From Lawsonibacter hominis (GTDB taxonomy: Bacteria > Bacillota > Clostridia > Oscillospirales > Oscillospiraceae): a DNA stretch of 64,000 bases. Each line of letters opens with the position of its first letter. Position 1 is the first letter of the stretch. Both the position numbers and the translations under genes were made by a program. This document shows, piece by piece, positions 7,197-15,140 of this stretch. A model generated the notes under the pieces. That model did no database searches. It worked only from the letters and a program-made list of their open reading frames with translations, and was not told where the DNA came from. The stretch spans positions 62,001 to 126,000 of the forward strand of contig NZ_JACOPP010000002.1 in NCBI RefSeq assembly GCF_014287895.1, written 5' to 3'.

Positions 7197-8597
7197 TTAA
7201 AAGCCCCAGGCGGCTTTCAGGCGCAGCAGCGCGCCGGTCATATCCTCCGCCGCGATATGGGTGTAGCCCAGGATCAGCGCAGCCTCCCGCCCAGCGGGAG
7301 CAGAGGCCAGATCATAGGCGGAAAGCGGTGAGAGCCCGACGCCGGCTTCGGCGGCCCGGCGCACGAGTTCCGCCTCGTTGCGTCCCTCCAGCCATAGGAG
7401 GAGGTGCAGCCCGGCATCCCCGCCGGAAAACCGGCCGATGTCCAGCAGCCCGGTTTCCTTGGCGGCGGCGCGCAGCGCTTCCCGCCGGGCCTTGTAGCGA
7501 TTGCGGGCGCGGGCAAGGTGCCGCTCAAAATGACCCCGCTGCATAAACAGAGCCAGGGTATCCTGCTCAAAGGAGGGGACCGTGGAGGAGTAGAACCAGA
7601 GTTCCCGCCGCCATCGTTCCAGCAGGTGGGGCGGCAGCACCATGTAGCTGATCCGCAGGGAAGGGGCCAGGGTTTTGGCAAAGGTATTCAGGTAGATGAC
7701 CCTTTCGTTCCGGTCCAGACTCTGGAGCGCGGGAATGGGGCGGCCGGAAAAACGAAACTCACTGTCATAATCGTCCTCCAGGATGTATCGGTCGGAAGCG
7801 CCGGCCGCCCAGGATAGAAGGGCGCTGCGCCGGCTCACCGGCATAATGATGCCCAGCGGAAAGTGGTGAGAGGGCGTCACGTGGACGACCCGCACGCCGG
7901 AGGAGGCCAGCGTATCCACCCGCAGGCCCTGTTCGTCCAACGGCAGGGGCGTCACCCGCGCCCCATTGCTGGTGAGAATCCGATGGGTCTTGCCATAACC
8001 GGGGTTCTCCACGCCATAGAGGCCCTCACGGCCCAGCAGCTGGATCAGAAGGCCGGTCAGATATTCCGACCCGGCCCCCACAACGATCTGCTCCGGATCG
8101 GCCCGGATGCCCCGGAAACGGTACAGGTGTTCCGCGATCGCCCGGCGCAGCCCGACGGCGCCCTGCGGATGAGATGCGGAAAGAAGCTCCGCCTCCTGTC
8201 CGTTCAGCACCTCGCGCATGAGGCGGGCCCAGGTGGAAAAGGGGAAGAGCGCGGTATCGACCCCGCTGGTGGAAAAGTCGTAGCGAAACCGCTTGCGCGC
8301 CCCCTCCTCCGCCGGTATGGAGACGGGCGGCGCAGCCGCTGGAGCGGGGCGGTCCGGAAGCGCTTGGACGAAAAAACCGCGTTTGGGCTCGGAGCGAAGA
8401 TAGCCCTCGGCCAGCAGCTGCCCATAGGCGCCCTCCACTGTGACGACGCTGATCTTCAAATGGGCGGCCAGGGCCCGTTTGGAGGGCAGCCGTTCTCCGG
8501 CGCTCATGCGCCCCGCTTCGATCTCCCCGCGGATGTGCCGGTAAAGCTGCTCATAGAGCGGACGCCGTCCGCCGGGGTCCAGAATGGGCGTGATCAT
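7197..8597 (-). CDS. MocR/PdxR-type transcriptional regulator (GntR winged helix fused to aminotransferase fold)
   Basis: 466 residues. The N-terminal GntR-type winged helix (about 10-75; RRPLYEQLYRHIRGEIEAG, then LPSKRALAAHLKIS) is joined by a linker to a fold-type I aminotransferase domain. That domain carries ILEDDYDSEFRFSG and the PLP-lysine segment NTFAKTLAPSLRISY. Such proteins use PLP or an amino-acid adduct as effector and usually control vitamin B6, GABA, taurine or similar genes. No such target is adjacent, so the regulon is unknown. The ATG at 8597 is chosen because AGGAGG ends 7 bases upstream. Confidence 0.93.
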   Translation of the reverse strand: MITPILDPGGRRPLYEQLYRHIRGEIEAGRMSAGERLPSKRALAAHLKISVVTVEGAYGQLLAEGYLRSEPKRGFFVQALPDRPAPAAAPPVSIPAEEGARKRFRYDFSTSGVDTALFPFSTWARLMREVLNGQEAELLSASHPQGAVGLRRAIAEHLYRFRGIRADPEQIVVGAGSEYLTGLLIQLLGREGLYGVENPGYGKTHRILTSNGARVTPLPLDEQGLRVDTLASSGVRVVHVTPSHHFPLGIIMPVSRRSALLSWAAGASDRYILEDDYDSEFRFSGRPIPALQSLDRNERVIYLNTFAKTLAPSLRISYMVLPPHLLERWRRELWFYSSTVPSFEQDTLALFMQRGHFERHLARARNRYKARREALRAAAKETGLLDIGRFSGGDAGLHLLLWLEGRNEAELVRRAAEAGVGLSPLSAYDLASAPAGREAALILGYTHIAAEDMTGALLRLKAAWGF

Positions 8598-8639
8598 AGG
8601 CAAGCCTCCTGAAATGATAGAATTAACCGGGTCAGATTG

Positions 8640-8668
8640 ATTATAAACGCAGCGTCCCGCAAAAGCAA
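8640..8668 (-). promoter_or_regulatory. Promoter of the mocR-type gene
   Basis: On the minus strand TTGCTT (8668-8663), 17-base spacer, TATAAT (8645-8640). The -35 element lies in the foot of the hairpin that terminates the upstream small gene, so the two signals share DNA. Confidence 0.65.
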
Positions 8669-8696
8669 GCGGCGCGGCCAGGCCGCGCCGCTTGCT
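8664..8696 (-). terminator. Terminator of the upstream 58-residue gene
   Basis: A perfect 16-bp inverted repeat (AGCAAGCGGCGCGGCC and its complement) directly follows the stop at 8700 and is trailed by a TTTT on the minus strand. Confidence 0.8.
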
Positions 8697-8699
8697 GGC

Positions 8700-8876
8700 T
8701 TAGAACCCCATCCGGTCCTCCAGCTGGTCTTTCATGCGGTCCATCCGCCGGGCGGCCTTTCGGGCCATGCGGCGCATGTCGTGACCATAGCCGGACCTGG
8801 AGGCCACGGCGATGCCGATCGCCGCGCCGGCCACCACGCCAAGGCCCATGCCTTCCAGAAACGCATGTTTCGTCAT
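8700..8876 (-). CDS. Small glycine-zipper/YtxH-like protein
   Basis: 58 residues. The N-terminal third is one hydrophobic, Gly/Ala-rich helix (GMGLGVVAGAAIGIAVAS), then a strongly basic amphipathic helix (MRRMARKAARRMDRMKDQ) and an acidic tail ending GF. This layout resembles small membrane-associated YtxH-type proteins; the function is unknown. GGAGG lies about 11 bases before the ATG. It has its own terminator and stands divergent from pyrC. Confidence 0.75.
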   Translation of the reverse strand: MTKHAFLEGMGLGVVAGAAIGIAVASRSGYGHDMRRMARKAARRMDRMKDQLEDRMGF

Positions 8877-8939
8877 TATTCCCGATTCCTCCTTTGCTGA
8901 TGCCCTCTGATATTGTGCCCGGAAATCCAGAAAAATGCG

Positions 8940-8968
8940 TTGCTAAAATATGCGATTCCATATATAAT
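8940..8968 (+). promoter_or_regulatory. Promoter of the pyrimidine operon
   Basis: TTGCTA (8940-8945), 17-base spacer, TATAAT (8963-8968), leaving an untranslated leader of about 75 bases. I see no PyrR-type anti-terminator/terminator pair in this leader. Confidence 0.7.
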
Positions 8969-9051
8969 AAAAACGAGAAATAAGATGTTGCTGCGGTAAG
9001 GGGACGGGGGTGGACCTGGACCCTTTTTCCATGTGCGAAAGGAGTGGTCAA

Positions 9052-10332
9052 GTGAAGCTGCTTATACGCCAAGGACGGCTGGTGGATCCCGTGGGCGGGA
9101 TCGGCGGCGTGATGGACATTCTGATCGAGGACGGCAAGGTGGCCGTGATCGGGAGCAATATCAACGAGCCGGGGGCGAAGCTCATCGACGCCAGCGGTAT
9201 GGTGGTGTGCGCGGGCCTGGTAGATATGCACGTCCACCTGCGGGAGCCCGGCTTCGAGTATAAAGAGACGGTGGAGACGGGCGCTCTGGCCGCGGCGCGG
9301 GGGGGCTTCTCTTCGATCGCCTGCATGCCCAATACCCGCCCGGCGGTGGACAGCCCGGAGCAGATCGACTTTTTGAAAGGGAAGGCGGCTGCGGCCTGCG
9401 GCGTACACGTCTGGCCGATCGGCGCGGTGACCCGCGGGCAGAAGGGACAGGCGCTGACGGATTTTGAGGCGCTGAAGGCCGCGGGTGCGGTGGCGCTGTC
9501 GGACGACGGCGTGCCGGTACAGAACGCCAACCTCATGCGGGACGCGCTGATCCTGGCCCACCGGCAGGAGCTGACCGTCCTGTCCCACTGCGAGGACGCG
9601 GACATGGTAAAGAATTATGCGGTAAACGAGGGACGGGTATCCCGCCAGCTGCGGCTGGAGGGACGGCCTGCCATCGCGGAGGAGATCATGGTGGCGCGGG
9701 ACGCCATGCTGGCCGAAGAGACCGGCGGCGCGGTGCATATCTGCCATATCTCCACCGCAAAGTCGGTGGGACTGGTGCGCCGCTATAAACGCAAAGGGGT
9801 GCAGATCACCTGTGAGACCTGCCCCCAGTATTTCAGCCTGACCGAGGATGAGATATTGGCGCAGGGTTCTCTGGCACGGGTGAATCCGCCCCTGCGGACC
9901 CGCGCGGACGTGGATGCCGTGATCGAAGGGCTGAAGGATGGCACCATCGACGCCATCGCCACCGACCACGCCCCCCACTCCGCCGAGGAGAAGGCACGCC
10001 CCCTGACCGAAGCCCCCAGCGGCATGGTGGGGCTGGAGACCGCCCTGGCGGTGACGCTGACCTATCTCTATCATACCGGAGAGCTGGGCCTGTCCGATAT
10101 CCTGCGGAAGATGACCATCAACCCGGCCTGTATCCTGCGTCTGCCCACCAAGGGCCGCCTGTCCATCGGGGCGGATGGCGACGTGGTGATCTTCGATCCG
10201 GAGGAGGAGTGGACGGTAGACCCGGAGCGGTTTGCCTCCAAGGGCCGCAACACCCCGTTTGCCGGAAGGACGCTGAAGGGCAGAGTGAAGTATACCGTCG
10301 TGGGCGGCGAGGTCATATACCAGGCGCAATAG
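9052..10332 (+). CDS. pyrC: Dihydroorotase
   Basis: 426 residues, class I dihydroorotase, converting carbamoyl-aspartate to dihydroorotate in pyrimidine synthesis. The metal-binding HxH is in DMHVHLREPG (H60 and H62). The active-site block ACMPNTRPAVDS and the late IATDHAPHSAEEK are intact. Start: a GTG at 9052 (VKLLIRQGRLVDP) with AAGGAG 7-8 bases upstream; the longer frame adds no family-like sequence. First gene of pyrC-pyrF-pyrK-pyrD. Confidence 0.96.
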   Translation: MKLLIRQGRLVDPVGGIGGVMDILIEDGKVAVIGSNINEPGAKLIDASGMVVCAGLVDMHVHLREPGFEYKETVETGALAAARGGFSSIACMPNTRPAVDSPEQIDFLKGKAAAACGVHVWPIGAVTRGQKGQALTDFEALKAAGAVALSDDGVPVQNANLMRDALILAHRQELTVLSHCEDADMVKNYAVNEGRVSRQLRLEGRPAIAEEIMVARDAMLAEETGGAVHICHISTAKSVGLVRRYKRKGVQITCETCPQYFSLTEDEILAQGSLARVNPPLRTRADVDAVIEGLKDGTIDAIATDHAPHSAEEKARPLTEAPSGMVGLETALAVTLTYLYHTGELGLSDILRKMTINPACILRLPTKGRLSIGADGDVVIFDPEEEWTVDPERFASKGRNTPFAGRTLKGRVKYTVVGGEVIYQAQ

Positions 10333-10483
10333 AAAACATAGAAAACAGGCGGGAGCGGGGTGCTCCGCCCGGAGCCGCCTTTGACGAAAGCGGAGCGCGA
10401 GACAGACTGCCCGGCGCGGTAAACCGTGCCGGGCCAAAGGATGCCGCCGTCGGCGGTGCCGTATCAATCAGGAGGAGAAGGAA

Positions 10484-11407
10484 ATGTCGTTTGACGTACT
10501 GCAAGACAAGATCCGGGCGATGAAAAACCCCACTGTGGTCGGGTTGGATCCGAAACCGGAGTATGTGCCCCCCCAGATGAGAAAGGAATGCTACGACCAA
10601 TACGGGGAGACCCTGGAGGGCGCGGCCGAGGCCATCTACCGGTTCAACTGCGGCCTGATGGATGCGCTGTGCGACATCGTGCCGGCGGTGAAACCCCAGG
10701 CCGCTTATTATGAGCGGCTGGGCTGGCGGGGGATGGAGGCGCTGGAGCGCACCATCCGCTATGCCCGGGAAAAGGGCTTTTTCGTCATTGCGGATATCAA
10801 GCGGGGCGATATCGGTTCCACTGCCCAGGCCTACAGCGACGGCTGGCTGGGAAAGACGAAGGTGGGCTCTGCCGAGCGGACCGCGTTTGACGCCGACTGC
10901 GTCACCATCAACGGTTACATGGGGTCTGACGCCATTCAGCCTTTTATCGAGACCTGCAAGGCGGAGGACAAGTGCCTTTTTGTACTGGTAAAGACCTCCA
11001 ATCCCAGCTCCGGCGAGCTCCAGGACATGGTGGCGGGGGACCGGGTAGTCTATAAGGTCATGGGCGATCTGACCGAGCGCCTTGGCCGGGGCACTGCGGG
11101 CAGACATGGCTTCCACCTCACCGGAGCAGTGGTGGGAGCAACCTATCCCTCCGACCTGCGCGAACTGCGCCGCCGCCTGGAGCACACGTTTTTCCTGGTG
11201 CCCGGCTACGGCGCCCAGGGCGGCACCGCGGAGGATGTGCAGTATGCGTTCAACAAGTACGGCCACGGCGCCATCGTCAATTCCTCCCGCGGCATCATGT
11301 GCGCCTGGCAGAAAACAGGCCGGGGCGGCTCCGATTATCAGCAGGCCGCCCGGGACGCCGCCGTCGCCATGCGGGACGATATCAAACAGTTCGTAACCAT
11401 CGTGTAG
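10484..11407 (+). CDS. pyrF: Orotidine 5'-phosphate decarboxylase (type 2)
   Basis: 307 residues, the longer type found in many Clostridia and Actinobacteria. It decarboxylates OMP to UMP. The catalytic Lys/Asp cluster is in ADIKRGDIGSTAQAY, and the phosphate-binding end (VPGYGAQGG, then VNSSRGI) is present. AGGAGGAGAAGG precedes the ATG. The 150-base gap from pyrC contains GC-rich hairpins but no clear terminator, so it is read as one operon. Confidence 0.96.
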   Translation: MSFDVLQDKIRAMKNPTVVGLDPKPEYVPPQMRKECYDQYGETLEGAAEAIYRFNCGLMDALCDIVPAVKPQAAYYERLGWRGMEALERTIRYAREKGFFVIADIKRGDIGSTAQAYSDGWLGKTKVGSAERTAFDADCVTINGYMGSDAIQPFIETCKAEDKCLFVLVKTSNPSSGELQDMVAGDRVVYKVMGDLTERLGRGTAGRHGFHLTGAVVGATYPSDLRELRRRLEHTFFLVPGYGAQGGTAEDVQYAFNKYGHGAIVNSSRGIMCAWQKTGRGGSDYQQAARDAAVAMRDDIKQFVTIV

Positions 11408-11530
11408 CGCTGCGGCGGGAATTGGCCGGCGGCCCGGGCGCGGTGCAGAATCGGGATCTCCTGCGGGCCGCAGCCGCCCCGGGATGCGCCGTCCCGCACG
11501 GAAAACGAGCAACGAGAGGGAGAAAAGCCT

Positions 11531-12310
11531 ATGCCCATTGAGCAGATTTGTACCATTGTCAGCGCAGAAAAACTGAATGAATTTGCCTGGTCCTTTACCC
11601 TGGAGGCGGGGGACCTGGTGAAGCGGGAAGGCCTGCGGGCCGGACAATTCCTCCATGTCAAATGCGGGGCGGAGCATTTGCTCCGCCGCCCCATCTCGGT
11701 GTGCCTGGCCCAGGCGGACGAGCCGGTGGATCTGGTGCGCATCGTCTTTGAGGTGCGGGGCGAGGGCACCGCATGGCTCTCCCGCCGAAAAGCGGGAGAC
11801 CGGCTGAGTGTGCTGGCTCCACTGGGCAACGGCTTTGAATGCGGCGAAAAGGACCGCCTGCTGCTGGTGGGCGGCGGCATCGGCGTGCCGCCGCTGCTGG
11901 GACAGGCCGCCTATACCTGGGGGCGTTCCGTTGCCGTGCTGGGCTTTCGCTGCGCGGAGCGGGCGATGCTGGTGGAGGACTTCCGGGAAAAATGCACTCA
12001 GGTCGTTTTGTGCAGCGACGACGGAAGTCTGGGGCATCACGGCTTTGTGGATGAGCAGGTGCGGCGGATCCTCGCAAAGGATCAGACGGTTGCGTCTGTC
12101 CTGGCCTGTGGACCCAAGCCCATGCTGCGCGCGGTGGCGGCGGCGGCGGCGGAATACGGGGTGCGCTGCCAGGTCTCCCTGGAAGAGCGCATGGCCTGCG
12201 GGATCGGGGCCTGCCTGGGCTGCGCGATCCGGATGGCGGATGGGACCATGAAGCATGTATGCAAGGACGGCCCGGTGTTCGAAGCGGAGGAGGTGGATTG
12301 GAATGTCTAA
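11531..12310 (+). CDS. pyrK: Dihydroorotate dehydrogenase B, electron-transfer subunit
   Basis: 259 residues with a ferredoxin-reductase-like FAD/NAD-binding fold (VGGGIGVPPLLG for the NAD part) and a C-terminal [2Fe-2S] cysteine cluster (CGIGACLGC, then a Cys in HVCKDGPVF). It passes electrons from PyrD to NAD+. It overlaps pyrD by 8 bases, as expected for subunits made in equal amounts. Confidence 0.95.
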   Translation: MPIEQICTIVSAEKLNEFAWSFTLEAGDLVKREGLRAGQFLHVKCGAEHLLRRPISVCLAQADEPVDLVRIVFEVRGEGTAWLSRRKAGDRLSVLAPLGNGFECGEKDRLLLVGGGIGVPPLLGQAAYTWGRSVAVLGFRCAERAMLVEDFREKCTQVVLCSDDGSLGHHGFVDEQVRRILAKDQTVASVLACGPKPMLRAVAAAAAEYGVRCQVSLEERMACGIGACLGCAIRMADGTMKHVCKDGPVFEAEEVDWNV

Positions 12311-13223
12311 CCCGGTGGAGCTGTCCGTCGATCTGGCGGGCGTGCATCTCAAAAACCCTGTGGTGGTGGCCTCCGGCACCTTCGGCTTCGGCAAGGAGTA
12401 CGGCGCCTTTTACGATCTGTCCGAGCTGGGCGGCATCTGCTGCAAAGGACTCACTCCGGCCCGCCGGGAGGGGAATCCGCCCCCCCGCATCGCGGAGACT
12501 CCCATGGGTATTCTCAATTCCGTCGGGCTCCAGAATCCCGGCGTAGACGCCTTTATCGCGCAGGAACTGCCGGAGCTGAAGCGCCACGACCTGGCCATTA
12601 TCGCAAATATCTCCGGCAATACCCCGGAAGACTACGGCGTTATGTGCGAAAAACTCTCGGCGGCAGGGGTGGATATGATCGAGGTGAACATCTCCTGCCC
12701 CAACGTAAAGGCGGGCGGCCTGGCCTACGGCACCCGGCCTGAACTGGCCGCGGAGGTCACTGCGATCGCCAAAAAGCACGCATCCGTTCCGGTGATGGTC
12801 AAGCTTTCGCCCAACGTCACGGATATTACCGAGATTGCCCGGGCGGTGGAGGGCGCGGGGGCGGACGCGCTGAGCCTCATCAACACCCTGCGGGGCATGC
12901 GCATTGATGTGCATACCCGCCGCCCCATTTTAAAAATGAATACCGGCGGCCTGTCGGGACCTGCCGTGCTGCCTGTGGCGGTGCGGATGGTTTGGGAGGT
13001 GGCGGGCGCCGTCAAGATCCCGATTTTGGGGATGGGCGGCGTTTCCAGGGGAGCGGATGCGGCCCAGCTGATGCTGGCGGGCGCTGCTGCCGTGGCGGTG
13101 GGCACCGCCTGCTTCGACGATCCCTTCGCCCCGCTCAGGGTGCGGGACGAGCTGGCCGCCCTTGCTGCGGGACAGGGGCTTGACAGGGTGTCCGAGCTCA
13201 CCGGCGGCGTCCGCCCCTGGTAA
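12303..13223 (+). CDS. pyrD: Dihydroorotate dehydrogenase B (NAD+), catalytic subunit
   Basis: 306 residues, class 1B. FMN-dependent oxidation of dihydroorotate to orotate, working with PyrK. The catalytic cysteine is in EVNISCPNVKAGG, which separates class 1 from the membrane-bound class 2 (Ser). The FMN-phosphate site MGGVSRGADAAQLM is intact. Start: ATG at 12303 after GGAGGAGG, inside the end of pyrK. Confidence 0.97.
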   Translation: MSNPVELSVDLAGVHLKNPVVVASGTFGFGKEYGAFYDLSELGGICCKGLTPARREGNPPPRIAETPMGILNSVGLQNPGVDAFIAQELPELKRHDLAIIANISGNTPEDYGVMCEKLSAAGVDMIEVNISCPNVKAGGLAYGTRPELAAEVTAIAKKHASVPVMVKLSPNVTDITEIARAVEGAGADALSLINTLRGMRIDVHTRRPILKMNTGGLSGPAVLPVAVRMVWEVAGAVKIPILGMGGVSRGADAAQLMLAGAAAVAVGTACFDDPFAPLRVRDELAALAAGQGLDRVSELTGGVRPW

Positions 13224-13233
13224 GGAGAGCCAG

Positions 13234-13578
13234 ATGGAAGGACAGGGCGTCACCTTTACCGTCTCCTGCGCGCTGGAGGAGTGCGCGGAGCGGATCTGCC
13301 GCGCCGTTGTGGACGGCAGCGTTACCGGCGAATGCATCGACCGCTACCGGGCCGGCGGCCCCGACGGACGCAGCTGCCTGGCGCTGGTCTTTGAAAAGCA
13401 CTATTACCGGGCGGGAAACCGCCTGACGTTGACCGCCCTGCTGGACGACCTGAGCGGAGTGACCCGGGTCCATCTGGTAGGCGGCGGCGGGGGAGAGGGG
13501 CTGTTTCGGTTCGACTGGGGCGCGGCGGAGGATTTTGCCGCCGTGGCCGCCGAAGCCCTGCGCCCCTACCGGCTGTGA
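13234..13578 (+). CDS. DUF6054-like protein, copy 1
   Basis: 114 residues. The central segment (LALVFEKHYYRAGNRLTLTALLDD) matches the next gene closely, so the two are tandem paralogues. I associate the pattern with DUF6054, a small cytoplasmic family of Clostridia without known function. AAGGAGAG precedes the ATG only 10 bases after pyrD, so it is very likely co-transcribed with the pyrimidine genes. No signal peptide or catalytic motif is visible. Confidence 0.7.
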   Translation: MEGQGVTFTVSCALEECAERICRAVVDGSVTGECIDRYRAGGPDGRSCLALVFEKHYYRAGNRLTLTALLDDLSGVTRVHLVGGGGGEGLFRFDWGAAEDFAAVAAEALRPYRL

Positions 13579-13617
13579 CCGGGCAGTGTCCCGGAGCGGC
13601 GGAAAGGAAGCGATGGC

Positions 13618-13941
13618 ATGGCGGTCGTTAAGACCCTCTATCCTGCCGGAACGGCGGAGGAATGCGCGCGCTGCATAACCGAAACGATGCTCGGCAAGGG
13701 CTTCAGCCAGGGGCGGGAGGCGGACCGCTATACGGTGGAGACCGCAAGCGGCACAATCCTGGTGCTGGTATTTGAAAAGTACTTCCTGTGGCAGCGGGGA
13801 AATTTGACCCTGACGGCGGTACTGGACACTGCGGAAGGCGGCGCGGTCCGGGCGCATCTGATCATTGCAGGCGCCAATGAGGGGACCGGCGCGGAGAAAA
13901 AGCTGTTGGAATGGCTGGAAAAGGCCCTTCCGGCCGGCTGA
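13618..13941 (+). CDS. DUF6054-like protein, copy 2
   Basis: 107 residues, paralogue of the preceding gene (shared LVLVFEKYFLWQRGNLTLTAVLD pattern, in part). It lacks the Gly-rich loop of copy 1 and ends KKLLEWLEKALPAG. A GGAAAGGAAG ribosome binding site precedes the ATG. Two adjacent divergent copies suggest a heterodimer or duplication with specialisation; that is inference. Confidence 0.7.
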   Translation: MAVVKTLYPAGTAEECARCITETMLGKGFSQGREADRYTVETASGTILVLVFEKYFLWQRGNLTLTAVLDTAEGGAVRAHLIIAGANEGTGAEKKLLEWLEKALPAG

Positions 13942-13973
13942 CGGATACCAAACAAGAGAGTGTGTAATCATTT

Positions 13974-15140
13974 ATGACCCGATTTTATATCATCCGCCAT
14001 GCAGAGGCGGAAGGAAACCTGTACCGGCGTGTCCACGGCTGGTATGACAGCCTGATCACCGACAACGGTTACCGGCAGATCGCCGCTCTGGCCGGACGCT
14101 TCCAGGACGTCCCCATCGACGCGGTGTATTCCAGCGATCTCTTTCGTACCCGTACCACTGCCGGAGCCATTTGGAAGCCCCGGGCTCTGGCGCTACATAC
14201 CCGCAGCGACCTGCGCGAGATCGGCGTGGGCGCCTGGGAGGACCGGACTTGGGGGGATCTGGAGCGGCACGACGCACAGGAACTGCTCCGCTTCAACCAT
14301 AGCGTCCCGGAGTTCCGGGTGGAGGGGGCGGAGACCTTCGATCAGGTGCAAACGCGCATGAAACGTGCGCTGCTGGACCTGGCGCGGCTGCATCCGGAAC
14401 AGACGGTGGCGGTCTTTTCCCATGGCACGGCTATCCGGTGTCTTCAGGGGGCCCTTCGCGGCCTGGGACCGGGGGAAATGGATGCGCTGGGCCACAGCGA
14501 CAACACCGCCGTCACCTGCTTGGAGGTGGAGGACGGACAAGCCCGTATTCTCTTTGAAAACGACAATTCCCACCTGCCGGAGGAAATCTCCACGCTGGCC
14601 CGGCAAAAGTGGTGGAAGGAGCAGGGCGGCCGGGCGGCTGACGCCAATTTGTGGTTTCGCCCGCTGGACATGCAGAACGAGGCGGCGTGGTACCGTGCCG
14701 CCCGGCAGGACGCGTGGCTGGATATCCACGGTCCCCGGATTCCCTTTGACGGGGAGGGCTTTGTGAACGACGCCCTGCGCTGCTGGCGGCAGGACCCGGC
14801 GCAGGCGGTCGTGTGCGCGATGCGGGGCGATGAGACCGTCGGGGTGCTCCAGCTGGACCTGGAACGGCATGCCGGACAGGATGTAGGTTATATCCCGTTT
14901 GTCTACATGACGCCTCAGCACCGCAAACAGGGGCTGGGCGTACAGCTGATTGGTCAGGCGGTGTCCGTATACCGGCCTCTGGGCCGGCGGTATCTGCGTC
15001 TGCGCTGTGCGCCGGATAACGCCGTCGCCCAGCGGTTCTATCGGAAATACGGTTTTATCAAAGTGGGCGAGGACAAGGGCGCCCGTATCACTTTAGATCT
15101 ATTGGAGAAATATATTGGATACGAACCGAATCAAGCGTGA
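13974..15140 (+). CDS. Histidine phosphatase (phosphoglycerate-mutase-like) fused to a GNAT acetyltransferase
   Basis: 388 residues. Residues about 1-205 form a histidine phosphatase domain with the catalytic RHAEAEGN near the N-terminus and the second His in VFSHGTAIRCLQG. Residues about 225-388 form a GNAT domain with the acetyl-CoA loop TPQHRKQGLGVQLI and the late AQRFYRKYGF. Each half looks complete. The substrate of neither half is known; the fusion suggests dephosphorylation and acetylation of related small metabolites. It overlaps the next gene by 26 bases. Confidence 0.88.
   Translation: MTRFYIIRHAEAEGNLYRRVHGWYDSLITDNGYRQIAALAGRFQDVPIDAVYSSDLFRTRTTAGAIWKPRALALHTRSDLREIGVGAWEDRTWGDLERHDAQELLRFNHSVPEFRVEGAETFDQVQTRMKRALLDLARLHPEQTVAVFSHGTAIRCLQGALRGLGPGEMDALGHSDNTAVTCLEVEDGQARILFENDNSHLPEEISTLARQKWWKEQGGRAADANLWFRPLDMQNEAAWYRAARQDAWLDIHGPRIPFDGEGFVNDALRCWRQDPAQAVVCAMRGDETVGVLQLDLERHAGQDVGYIPFVYMTPQHRKQGLGVQLIGQAVSVYRPLGRRYLRLRCAPDNAVAQRFYRKYGFIKVGEDKGARITLDLLEKYIGYEPNQA

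Noticed and set aside
8969..9051. Possible PyrR attenuator before pyrC
   Set aside because: The leader has no terminator/antiterminator pair or PyrR-binding loop that I can see.
8641..10467. 608-codon minus-strand open frame across pyrC
   Set aside because: Antisense shadow of a GC-rich gene; no ribosome binding site and no family-like sequence.
10313..12394. 693-codon minus-strand frame across pyrF and pyrK
   Set aside because: Antisense to two clearly recognised genes; product is His/Arg/Gly-rich shadow sequence.
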